The notes beneath the pieces were generated by a model. That model had not been told where the DNA came from. It saw only the letters and a program-made list of their open reading frames with translations, and searched no databases. A stretch of 64,000 bases of DNA from Stenopsyche tienmushanensis (lineage: Eukaryota; Arthropoda; Insecta; Trichoptera; Stenopsychidae), in assembly GCA_008973525.1 (NCBI GenBank), contig WACJ01000522.1, positions 682,001 to 746,000 on the forward strand, in the 5' to 3' direction. Positions within the stretch are counted from its first letter, which is position 1. Every line of letters starts with the position of its first letter. Positions 45,991 through 57,492 of the stretch are shown in pieces. The position numbers and the translations under genes are program-made.

Positions 45991-46285
45991 TTAACCCTTT
46001 CAAATCGGAGAACATACATGCTACGCTCTAATGTAAATCCACTTTTTAGTTGTTATGTTTGCCTATTAATGTGTTGCGAAAATAAAAGGACAGGGTTACC
46101 GCGTAAGCCTGCCAGTTTACTTCTGAATGAATTACAAAATTGGTCAACGATAAGAATGATGAGAGTGTCTTAATTGTCAAAACAAACGTCTGCTCTCAAG
46201 ACAACACGAATGAATCTTATTGTTGAAAGAGCTTAATAGACGTGTATCTTTACGGCACGACTTTGCCATCGATTATTGTACTAAT
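45991..46285 (-). repeat. TTAA-family MITE, inverted copy
   Basis: TTAACCCTTTCAAATCGGAG at 45991 is the terminus. The interior matches the reverse complement of 3664-4165, including GCAGGCTTGC-type and TCTCAAGACAAC blocks, through ACGGCACGACTTTGCCATCG. The far TTAA end is missing. ORFs here are repeat by-products. Confidence 0.6.
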
Positions 46286-47879
46286 TGTATAATGCACACG
46301 GGTGTGCGCACAATAACTCCCCAAAGTTTCATCCCAATCGGATGAATTGTATGGGAACGCATACGGGACAAACATACAACAGACATACATTAAAAATAGT
46401 TTTACGTCATGATTTCAAATATTTTTTCAGGAAACGCTCCATCAACGCCATTCATATATTATGGGGATCTCAAAATTAATCCTATTTTTGTATCAGGGAT
46501 TTGCTCTTAACCTTTGGAAGTTCAATGTAATCTTAGATAAGCAACCATTGTCATTTCTTAGGCGCCACTTATAACATCTAATGATCGAATGGCCTCACCC
46601 GCACGCGAAGCCGCATGGGACGTGTATTTCTTATACAATTCTTGCATTTAACATAAGATCCGTAACTAATTAGACAGCTGATAATTGATATTATCTACTG
46701 TTTTTTTTTGGAGTTGTATCTCCAGACGCGAGTTACATAACGTCGTTCCGCGATTTAGAAGTTTTCGTACATTAAGTAATTAAGCATAAACATGCTACGG
46801 CAATTTCATGCATGGGAAATAATTGATGTTAACATTGAAATCATTTTCAATTATGTCTCGATGTCGTTTTCTGACGTCTCCATTCTGCAATTAACGAACA
46901 TAATTGGAGGACAAATCTTACGATGCCAGTCTGCTATTGCATCTTTTGATTGTTGTGTAATGAAAGATGCATAGAGCGCTGGAGAGGAATCAGCTCGAAC
47001 TGGTGGAGACCGCAGGAAGTTATTACCATGATACGAGCCCCGGGCTTTTGTGGAAGGCTTCTTCCGGTGAATTTCGAAAGGTTTATGATGTCGATCTCTC
47101 AGAATTTACATAATCACCAAAGCGCTCGATGCACGAGCGTTCTTTTTGTGCGAGTTAAGTAATGTCGGTCATAACGCTTCATCAATGGGCCAACTCATTT
47201 TATTGATTGGCGCGTGTAATTCGTTCATTTCTGTGCTTTGATACGTTTCTACAGCGTCATTATGGCGAGGATCGATTTGCTAAATGCTCTAGTGAAATTG
47301 TGAAAAGTGTTATCATAGGGGAAAAAAAATGGTGCGAATGAGGAATGGACTTCGAAAAAAAGACGTAATTGAAACATCTCGATATGAAACGTGAGATCAC
47401 GAGCCCGAGTCGTGTCTGAAGAAATGCCGTTCCGATCTCTCAGCCGGCACCACATTACCACACCTGTATCCTTAGCAGTGGCGCAACAATGGGTTTCCGC
47501 TGATATTTTGTGGATAAGATGCCCTAATGTCATATAAATATGTCAAGCTACAAAGTCACCGAGCCGTACAATGTATGTAGTCGAAGCGCGTGACTCTGGT
47601 ATCGAAACGACCCAGACTCAACCCTTCAATACATCTTGTGTCGATTTATGTTCACTCTTTTGTTGGAATAATAAATTTTAAGCCTTTGATGAGTATGCCC
47701 GCATATGTTGCGGTTAACGCTACATATTGCTTTATTTACTTTGATTGAGATGAGAAATTAAGAGAATTGTGATTTTTGAAGCTTATCTTCACTCTTTTCA
47801 GCATATCGACGGGTATTTTGTCTACAACAACTTGAATATTATTCTTGAATTGAGTTCGATTTGATGACCGCATGAGCCT
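46286..47879. other. Repeat debris, no gene
   Basis: No domain recognised. A TTAA-family end lies at 47685-47718 (TTTGATGAGTATGCCCGCAT). Confidence 0.3.
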
Positions 47880-48252
47880 CCATTTTCGTATAACACCATC
47901 AATGTGACTGATAAAATTCCATTCTGCCGAGACACGGATTAAAAATCCCGCAAAATTCCCGATTTCCCAAAAAAATATTTATTTCCGTCGCTGCAGATGA
48001 ATACTTATATATTATAATATTGTGATGTGATTCGTAATTATATTACGGAGGAATATAAAAATTCTGAAGCCCGTATCTATTATATTTCATATCGATATTC
48101 CCATTATTAGAGTCGAGGTGTAGTAAATACATCACCGGTAAGGAAAGTTTAATACAAAAATTTGAAAAACATATATACTGTACATATAGATTAGACAGTT
48201 ACTGTCCTTAGGCGTCGCCTAAGCTCGCCAATTGGTAGTTACGCCACTGTTT
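47880..48252 (+). repeat. Repeat C, copy 2
   Basis: Near-identical to 38740-39112, with scattered substitutions and small indels (for example GGTAAGGAAAGTTTAA against GGTAGGTTAA). It ends in AGTTACGCCACTGTTT. Confidence 0.7.
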
Positions 48253-48429
48253 CCAAGCGTCCAGATTTCGGCGGGAATGTCTCGATTTAGTAGCCTTCAT
48301 CGTGCTGGTGAGGTGTACGATTTCTGTTAGATAAAAATTTCAATCCCGAATTTTTCTATTCCGAATTACGTTTACTATTCCCGGGATTTATGAACACCTA
48401 AAACTGTCCGGTATCCCGGGATTGGATTC

Positions 48430-49270
48430 CCTAGGAAGACACCACCATTCCGGTGGTAGTGTGGATTTTTTACCCACTAAAACTTCCCTTATATTCGGCT
48501 GCCACCCGGTTACTAATTAAGTATTGCGCAATAGTGGCAGCGATATGTCCCTCACGGGTTCTCAGTTTGTCTTTTCCTGGGTGTATCGGTGTAGGACAGA
48601 TCAATTGTCAAATTAAATTAAGGTCAAATCCAAGTCAAACAAGTAAGGGTGCTTCCATTTGCTTTCTTCTTCTTGTTCGTTCTGCGTCCTTTTTTTGCTG
48701 CATGACGCACTTGGTGTATTTTTTTTTTTTTTTTTCCTGTGGGAGCGTAAATCTTCCTAAGACGCCCAGATAATGTTGCCATTATCTGGGGAGTATAGGA
48801 TTTACGTCTGTTAAAAATGAATTTCCATAAGGGAAACTCACCAGCCGCACCTGCCCACTAAATCGCTCCTTTTGGTCTCCTCTGTCCCCCTGGTATTGTT
48901 TTACACATTGCTTCAAGGGTGACAGGTAGTCTAGCCATTTAATGGCCCTATTCTATTGTTGAAGAGGCGCTCTGCGCCTTTCTCTTTCACTGTCTTCTTT
49001 GGCGCTCATGATGTCTTCTACTATAGTCGCGCCAAAGGTCCCAGTTCTTCTTACTTTCCATCATGCTGTGGACCATGCGTGTGTGCACTTGGTGTATCTA
49101 ATCCATGCATTCCATGCCCTAGCATCCTTTAGCAAGGGATCATGTTGTTCGACGAGAGCGGATCGCTCATTTGTCCATATTTCTGGCAGTTCACACTTCC
49201 AGATCTGGTATCAGTTCGTGTGTCCACCGTCCCTTTGTAGAGCTATAGGGACTGCCACACCGCCATAGTA
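48430..49270 (-). mobile_element. R1-like non-LTR retrotransposon, 3' end
   Basis: At 49257-49195 the minus strand reads SSTKGRWTHELIPDLEV. The pattern STxGRWTxxLIPDL is the C-terminal hallmark of R1-clade reverse-transcriptase proteins. After a stop the copy runs on through 3' UTR-like sequence with a long A-tract at 48735-48719, possibly a tail of a nested insertion. The coding part is broken. ORFs on the plus strand are shadows. Confidence 0.6.
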
Positions 49271-49549
49271 ATTTTTTTAGTCACCTTTTTCGTAGAAGTA
49301 ACAATCGACGATTAAATAGGATGCCCAATAATAAATTTAAACAGCGAGTGGTCATGAAATAGCGCAGACCTGTTAAGATCATAATTTGGGACGCAGTATA
49401 AAGATTACAATTTGATGACGGGATATATATTCTCTTTTTCGTTTCGTTTTACTGCATTTATTCGTTCGTTATCTTTTAATAACGCCATGCGTTGATTGTG
49501 AATAGAAAGGGCCTTTTTAATGATCGTGGTAGTTTAATTTCTACTATCT

Positions 49550-49603
49550 TTGGATCACTCAAGTACGCACTCAACATATGAGTGCATACTTATCAAAGGG
49601 TTA
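49550..49603. repeat. Short TTAA-family repeat, second copy
   Basis: GGATCACTCAAGTACGCACT, CAACATATGAGTGCATACTT and ATCAAAGGGTTAA match the element at 45437. The inner ACTCAACATATGAGT is palindromic. Confidence 0.5.
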
Positions 49604-52231
49604 AAGGCAAAAATAAGTTATATAAAATCGATTATAATTTACAATGGAATGTTGTACACACGCTTACTATGATCTTCGATACTGTTTCTTTACAATGCGT
49701 TCTTCCAAAGACTCGTTCGAAATATATGTACATTAGCAAATAGTAAGAATGCTTTCTTGGAATAATGGAGGGTTGAGGTAAGCATGTAACATTGTCGATG
49801 CACGAATGTTATGCAGAGGTTAGATTAGAGTAAACGGTCCATTAGATGCGGAAGTGAGCGAATGTACGGTTAGGTTCTGCTGCCGAGACGTAGGTTTCAC
49901 TAAGCCAGTTTTGCTCTTATAATAAACACCAGTTAGCTTCTTCGAAGATGACAGCTTCCACCTCGATGTCCGTTATACAATCGAACCTCCCAATTCCCCA
50001 TCGATTATCGTACATGCGTTTTCTCGAAGCGACTGTCGTAAAAAGATGTTTAATTTTGTTGCGAAGATGACAATCTGGCGAATTGCATTGTTGTCGGTTG
50101 CTGCGCGACCAAAGAGTCGACAATGAGAATGGCCTCTCGCCGAGGCGAGTGCGTAGTCGATGAAAATTAATTTAACTTTCCCTGCTTCTGCATGCCATCC
50201 GAGATTTTTTCAAAACTCGTTTTATCACTCTGATCATTCATAATTCAACAGACTTGTTTCACTTGCTAAAAGCAAAATCAACGAGGACCGTATAAGGATA
50301 TAGTCTATTTCTATCGTGCGTTTCATCAACGATCAATTTTGTCACATTCTTAGATCATTGCAGTTCCGTGTGTGGAGATATCAATCGGAAATTCTTAAAA
50401 AATGCGAATTTGCCTGTTATGATCTATGTATCGCCACGCCGCACTCTTGCTGGAAATTGCTTGCAAATAACGCTGCTTCATACTTCATTCAGGTCGCAAC
50501 GGGTTAAGGTGTATTATCCGACTTTTCAAAAGAACGAAGTTAATATTTTAAATTCAAGAAAATCAGGGATAAATCTTGATCGAAATGATCGAGTTCAAGA
50601 TCTAATCCTACTATGTCGATGTATATTGAAGAATTGCATGATCCAACTAAATGCTACCGACCAAATCTACTTTTTGCAGTATGGGTTCGTTTTTGCTACC
50701 TGTGCGTTTGAAAACCATTGTCTTCTATGACCTTTGTTGTGGTGCATCACTATTTTTTCGTTTTTGGTTACTATGTGAATGATTCAAAGGCCATTTTGTT
50801 CGCCAAATCGTCCTAAGAAAGTTGTTCAGGCCAATTTTTTGTATTTTAAAGAGTATAGATATCTGATTAATGAATAAACACATTTGAACTAGAAATATTT
50901 TTGTTGCTTTAGGAAATATTGAGTATTTTCTGGAGAATTGTTATGTATGTCAGGGGACTGTGTAAATGAATTTAATTGAAATGTAGCACACAATTTAATT
51001 ATGTTATTTTGCTGTACGCAGGGAATATTCATATATTATAACAAAATATTTTTTCTAAGATATAAATAAAATGTATTATATGAACTAAAAAATAATTTTT
51101 ACCAGAGGACTGATTTCGTTCACGCTCGTTCTGTATTACCTATGCATTTTGAACGCTCCTCTTCGACATTTTATCATGATCATTGTTTTGTGATCTTAAT
51201 TGTCATTGAGAAACAGGATACGCCATTATATTTTTTCTCTCGATAAGATCGCGTTCCACCTGCTCCTTTTTTGCTGTGTTATTTTTTCGTGGCTCGTGTA
51301 ATTGTGTATCTAGGCGTTATTATTTATGATCGAAAGTGGCTTCGATAGGCAAATTGGAGGGACTTGCTAGAGTATTTTCTACGACATAATTTTTTTTTGT
51401 TTCGCTCCGAATGTATGTCAGAATAACCAGAATCGAGCGGTCAGTAAAAAATGAAGGTCGGCAAACAGCGAATTCGGCTCGTAAATTTGTAAGCTGCAGA
51501 TTTAACGAAAAAAAGCAGGCAGCGTAGGGGTCAAAACGCCGTGTTTTGCAGGTGAATGGTTTAATTGATTCCGAATGACATCCGTTTCATTGGAGTTTAC
51601 GCGTCGATCAGTAGTTTATTTTAATTGGGTTTTAATCGGTACAATTTTGTGGTGTAAAATCGCGTTTAGATTCGGTCGTTTATGATATTTTCACATGCAA
51701 GTGGTCGAGCGACCTTCGCAGGTGAATGCTGCTGGTGCGGTGGAGTCATCGCGAACTCCCAGCGAAACGGTAGTGGCAACGCCGAAGTCCCGTACTCTAG
51801 TTCCAGCATCCCACCGAACCGGTTGTCCATCTCGCTCTATGGATCCGGACCTATTCGGGATTCGCACAAATGCCACCCATCACCCGATTGAGACGTATCG
51901 CTCTGTTGTCTTTTTTTTCGGCTCCCAGAACCGGTCGCACATGTCAAAGTGTGCCAATAAATCCGTCCACGGACGACATTCGAGATCGACGATTGCTGAA
52001 TTCTCGAATTGCGAAGTCGCCTAGCGAGATTGCTGAATATGAATGTTTGCATATCCGATCTGAAAGTGGTTAACGTCCTCTCGCAGTGTGAAATCGTCAC
52101 GCTCTGTCGAGGGACGTCTCGGATGCTGTGCAGCAGGGAAATCGCACATCTCAAAAACGATCGGAACTATACGAGCTCTGATTAAAAAACACGATGAATA
52201 ATTTAATTACAAAGTTCACATGGAAATGGAA
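49604..52231. other. Repeat debris and unassigned ORFs
   Basis: Repeat F copy 2 lies at 50945-51055. At 51690-52160 three overlapping frames of 60-110 codons stay open in more GC-balanced sequence that looks like old coding DNA, probably of a transposon. No conserved motif is visible. Confidence 0.3.
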
Positions 52232-52289
52232 TTAATCTCCTTCAAAGTACTGCCCTTCGCTAGAGATGCAGTACTTTGAAGGAGATTAA
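52232..52289 (+). ncRNA. Perfect 22-bp hairpin, possible small-RNA precursor
   Basis: The left arm, TTAATCTCCTTCAAAGTACT then GC (52232-52253), is the exact reverse complement of the right arm (52268-52289), separated by a 14-base loop. Both strands are equivalent for the fold. The arm length fits a microRNA or siRNA duplex, but flanking bases add little pairing and canonical precursors have longer imperfect stems. It could also be a tiny MITE. Confidence 0.3.
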
Positions 52290-52619
52290 GATTAGCGGCT
52301 ATGGAGAATGACTAGTCATGCATTTTGATGCATTTGGATGATTCAATTGTGGCCATAAAGTCATTTGTGTGACATCGCTCAGCATTCACAGTAATAGCAT
52401 CTCCAGCACCATCTTCGAAGAAATGTCCATGGTTGAAAATGTCTTACCTTCTACTAAAAAAATATGAGGTATATCATTTGAAAAGACTTAGTTGATGTAG
52501 GAGCAAATCCGATGTTCATTTAGGACTGGCTGAGGGACTAAACTAGATGTACTCCGGAAAGTCCTTTTACAGTAAAATCAACATGTTTTCTCTAGAATAG
52601 TTTTTTCAGTGTCTTACGA

Positions 52620-52885
52620 GGAAAACTCCTCAGTCTTTACAAACCCCTCACAATCCCTATCGAGCCGATCGCAGGAAGCGCCCTACAATATGTTCATCCA
52701 GGAGATCCAATGGGTGAGCGTTACAAATTTAATTCAGAGGTTATGCTACCTTCAATATCGAGCATACGATGAGGTGAATGTATGATACAAACGAAATGGA
52801 TGTAACCACACATTGAAGAGGCTCATAGTTATGCAGTGGACTGTTTGTGGCTGCACTATGATTTTGATGATATTCTCACTCGTTG
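52620..52885 (+). mobile_element. Non-LTR retrotransposon 3' end
   Basis: Contains CATCCAGGAGATCCAATGGG, TGAGCGTTACAAATTTAATT, GAAATGGATGTAACC and ATTGAAGAGGCTCATAGTTA. It ends CAGTGGACTGTTTGTGGCTG then CACTATGATTTTGATGATAT. This matches 55955-56160 inverted and the tail at 8430. Confidence 0.6.
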
Positions 52886-55800
52886 AATGTACTCAGCCAC
52901 CTAGCTAAACGGTCGTTTCCTTGATTGCTACGCGGGTACTGTTCCATGACAGCCTTTGTCCATCTTTCGTCCTTATCGTTTAAGTAAGACCTGCGTACTA
53001 CCAATTCAATGGCGTCTCTATGGTCACAAACTTCTTACGTGAACGTATTATGCTCAATATCTTTTGTTTGATCCATATTTTTCCTTGTATTTTGACCATC
53101 GTTCCAGTTGGTGTATTTCGTATTTGGGTCATAACATGGTCCAGATATTTAAATGAAGGTGTTCATGAGTGTATCCACGTTCGTTCCATCTTCGCGGATC
53201 GCGTTACGCATCTGCAACACTGACCAAATATAGCGGTGGGCAAGCATAATATTCAGGTGTCAGTATGCTAGAACGGTTTTCAGTCGCAATTTGAAAACCT
53301 ATGCTTTGAATGGATCATTTTTTAATCGCATTCTTCGACCGCGTGAAGAAATTCATAGTCGTGCGTTGATGCAGTGACCCTTGCTTCGCAATCGTGATGA
53401 TGTTACTTCTGCCTCAATTTGTGGGGATTATATGATGTGTGTGCGAGGCGAATCCGTATAATTATCAGGCGAAGGTCTTTCAGTGTGTCTTCTTTTGTTC
53501 GCGTCCTGCACAATTTGTAACCATCATAGTACTTTTGTGTCTGTTACCTCATCTGCGTCGTTTCATCACCGATGGAGCGTTCTTTTAGCATCTTCTCACA
53601 CTGCGACTAGGTCAAAAATTGATAAATCAACCTTGTAATTAATTAAGGCTTTAACGATCTCATTGAATGTAATCTCGACGCTTATCTTCGACCTGTCTTG
53701 GCACATGTAGCTCATAATAGCGATGGATTTTTTTGTAGACCGCAGAGTGCAACGACTATCTTCGCAATGGTGCTGAGAAGTCCGCGACTGGTTATGGGCG
53801 CGATTGCTATGAATGAAACGACTTTTTATCTCCAGCAACAATGTCTTCGGATGCGTTGGCGACGGATGCGCATGTGAAAACCTAATAATCCTCACGTTTA
53901 ATGTGTATTTGCTCGTAACTGTGATTTCGAAGACCGGGTCTTTCATTAAGCGCGCATTAATTTCGTCCCGTTAATTTGCTCGATTGAAACGCTAAACTTG
54001 TTCGCGTGCTTGCGGAATCGTCGAGGAAAAACGGAGAAAACGAGATCGGAAGGTCGTCATAAGCCTGTTTTGGTCGAGAATCGCATCCATTAATCCTTTC
54101 ATGCGCGAATCGATATCACAAGCTGTATATTGGTATTTTAATTCCAATCGTACAGGATTATCGAACAAGCGTATTCAATATCAAGCGATTCTATTCGCGG
54201 AGACTCCATAAAGAATGAAAAAGACGGTCTTGTGGTAATGTAAAGTCGATATTTTTGGTCAAGATCTTTAATATTGACGGAGAGAAAGGCTACAGCTGCG
54301 AGACTGTTGGGTAGCTGGCGGGAAGAACGCATCTTCCTACGCCAAGGCAATGATCGACCGTCTTCTTTTCAGCTGCGTATCCGCATTTCAAAATCGCGCA
54401 CGCACAATATATAATATGAACAAAAAATAATAAGCCTTAAACCTTTTTTGTGCGTTAGATGCGTTCCGCGGAAAATCGCACAAAAAGAGGTTTGAGTGTA
54501 TATCGCTTTGTTGACATACCAGGGAACTGTTTTTGAGCATTGTAAAAACGTTTTTGATATAATAAAGTGAATTTAAATGGATAATGTACGCTGAACACAG
54601 GAAGATTAGGTAATTATCTTTTGAAGTTAACTACGAAATATGTAATAATTTATACTTTTTCATACAATATTGCCTTGAGACATCGAGTTGTTTTGCTGAG
54701 AATCGTCTATTAATAAAATTAAAAAAGGCTTCGCATGAAATGGGGCAGAAGCATATTGCTGATAACAAATTTAAATACTAGATGAAATTTAAGAGAATTG
54801 TTCCACTGCTGATGCTGGATCAGCGCCACGTTTTTTTAATTATTTTTAGTCGATGACAAAAGCTCTAGTAACGTAACCATTGCATTGTTTGCTCCACATA
54901 ACAATTGTGATAGCATACATGAGTCAGAATCGTCCAATCGGGGAAAACTCACAATGCATTCGAAACTACCCACGATTCTTCAGCGCCAATTGATGTCGTG
55001 TACGGAATGATTTGTATGTTTTCCGCTAGACGTTGGAAGAAAGACAAAAAAAGCTTCATTTGAATATAGAGAATGACCGCATACCGAATCGCCACAAAAA
55101 GGATAATTCAGCGTTGGAAAGTCTACAATTTGTGTAATTGTGAGACTGTCACGGGACTCGAACCGGGGTAATTGGCTATCGTCGAACGGGACAAGTAGAC
55201 CGAGTCCATCGCCGGTCATTTGTCACGGTACCCTTCTGTACTCCACCTATCGTAAATATATCATTGTTTCGATGGGTCTCGGTTAATTTTCTCGGTTAGC
55301 GGATTTCGATATATGTCCGATTAGCAATTCACCCGAAGAACAACCAGCGCAGACTGGAAAAACTCGCCGTACCGCGACAGATTGACCGTGTTTATTTTTG
55401 AGGAGTTCCTGTTGTAGCATACCGTGCTGTGCAATTTTGCTGCTGTTTCTTCAAACTGTGCATGTGCATAATTTGCAATGCATGGGATGTTATATCGCGA
55501 AATACAGGAAGTCCTCTTTATCCGCGGGTAATGCGCGTCGAGAACTTCTTCCGGTGTCTTGCTGCTCGACTATTGTGTCCCGCAATAACATCCAGTGTTT
55601 GAATCGCCCGCTGATAGTCCAGGGAATGTATGATTATATTTTTGGCAATGCACTTAAAAGCGCGCGCATTTCATCAAAATAACGTGGGAGATTTAATGGA
55701 CGTGACTAAAATGAATGTCGTTTTTATAGCGCGTCACCATGTTTGGCATTATCTCATTGGCTTGCTTCGTTGTGATAGAATCCCATCAAAATGTTTAGAC

Positions 55801-55954
55801 TTTAATTTCGAAATTGAAATGTATTTCTGAACATTTAGTTTTAACACAGTTTAAGCAGGTGCTGTGTGCGTGAACTTGGTGTAGTAGCTGGTGAAATTGC
55901 GTACCATGTGCGACAAAATACTTTCATACAGGGTGCAGCATGGAAACTAGCTTA
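52886..55954. other. Repeat debris, no gene
   Basis: ORFs up to 116 codons on both strands without recognisable domains. A palindrome-like unit (TTTTTGTGCG with CGCACAAAAA) lies at 54447-54489. Confidence 0.3.
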
Positions 55955-56160
55955 TTTTAAAAATGAATCATCATCATCATGGTGCAGTCACAATCAGTCC
56001 ACTGCAGAACTATGGGCCTCTTCAATATCCATTCACAGGAAGGGGTTACATCCATCTCGTCTGTATCATACATTCACCTCCTCATTCGCTCGATATAGAA
56101 GATAGCATAACCTCCGAGTTTCATTTAGAACGCTCACCCAGCGGGTTTCCTGAATGAACG
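55955..56160 (-). mobile_element. Non-LTR retrotransposon 3' end, inverted
   Basis: AATCATCATCATCATGGTGC then AGTCACAATCAGTCCACTGC, GGGCCTCTTCAATATCCATT and CCTCCGAGTTTCATTTAGAA. It ends GCTCACCCAGCGGGTTTCCT. This is the reverse complement of the LINE tail type at 52620-52885. ORFs across it on the plus strand are antisense artefacts. Confidence 0.65.
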
Positions 56161-57201
56161 TTTTTGAAGGGGCTTTCTAGAATGCAAAGAGTCCAGTCCT
56201 TTCAAAGATTTCAAAACGATATAGAAGGCAACGGAAGACAATGCTGTTAATATTGCAATGTGAAGTTCTTCCTATGTCTATTTGGTGTTTTTATTATCCT
56301 TGTTCTGTTCCTAAACCTTATTGGCTCCGAACCAGTAAGGTTCATCATGCTCTATATTGTTGGGTAGTATCGACTATGTGAGAGATAGCGAATGACAAGC
56401 AAGTCATGATAGCATCTAAGTATTCGAACTTCAGCAAAAAAGTCACACAGGGATTCATTGACTTCCTGGTGAAACCAGCCTTCTCTCCCACTTCAATTTC
56501 TTCAAGTTTTGCTAAAAAAAACAGTTTTAAATATTTGTGGATTGTTTGACAATGCATGCTTTGTTTGTCGTACATTTAATGAATTTGTATTCCATGGCAA
56601 TTTTCATCAATTAAATGGAATCATACAACTTTCAAAGGTCGGGAAAACAAAGTGGATGAGAATTTAAATAATTGAACTAATTGTGTTCCGCATAGAATGC
56701 GTAGGTGTTAGGGATCTGATGACGAGGACCTCTCCTTGTTATTGTTTGCAATTTGAAATTCCTGGGAAATAACTAAAATGGGAATGTTTATTAATAGCGT
56801 GGTTAGGATGGGATTTAATTTATTTTACCGCATTGGACGTCATTCCGGGGTTATTTTTATAGTATTTCCCATTGTTGACGAATCGAGGAAAATTTATGCG
56901 AATTATTGTCAAGCAAAAGTTGCATCGAATTGAATGGATTGAATTTATTTTCTTCGGCTCGATTCGAATCCAGGCTCCTGCGGAATCTAGTAGAGGCTGT
57001 TGTGTTGTGCTTGGCGGAGAGCTACAGGAAATACCTTCGAATGCGAAGGTCAGACTTGCTGATCCTTCCATGTAAACATAAAAAAAGACGGGTCGTTCAT
57101 TCAACCCTCAGTGGTCCGACGATTTTTTTAAAGGCTCGCGCATAATGGAAAATCGCTCCTTTGTCGGGTTTTGTCGAAAAATCGTCTCGTGAAAGAATTT
57201 A
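56161..57201. other. Repeat debris, no gene
   Basis: No domain recognised. Overlapping ORFs at 56820-57145 on both strands are not supported. Confidence 0.3.
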
Positions 57202-57492
57202 TTCGCTGTGTGAATAAGTTCCTGCCAAGATCCTTCCTTTTGTATCATTTCCAATGTTGTTTCGAAACTGTTGTTCGATCAACTCTTAATGATTTTGCAA
57301 GTTCAGATTGCGTTTTGAAGTGATTAAACCAATGTCTGCATGTTCTTTTCATCAATGCATGATCACCATAGTTCTCCACAAGCATTATATGTGCTTCAGA
57401 TTTCTTTTGAATAGAGTGGTGCAGCTGTATATTGTTATTTATATGTTTGTTATCCGATGGTGAAACAGCAGGAACTTATTCACTCATCCAGA
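57202..57492 (-). mobile_element. Internally deleted mariner, same family as 5081-5326
   Basis: Terminal repeats CTGTGTGAATAAGTTCCTGC and GCAGGAACTTATTCACTCAT bracket about 290 bp. The minus strand, after early frame breaks, reads EAHIMLVENYGDHALMKRTC then FKTQSELAKSLRVDRTTVSK, the mariner helix-turn-helix region. The catalytic domain is absent. Confidence 0.75.

Noticed and set aside
51690..52160. Cluster of overlapping ORFs of 60-110 codons on both strands
   Set aside because: Looks like old coding DNA but no conserved motif; mutual overlap on both strands argues for chance or a dead transposon.
55140..55215. Minus-strand GGTTCGAGTCC, like a tRNA B box
   Set aside because: The flanking bases do not form a T-stem and no A box, anticodon arm or acceptor stem can be built; probably chance or a SINE trace.
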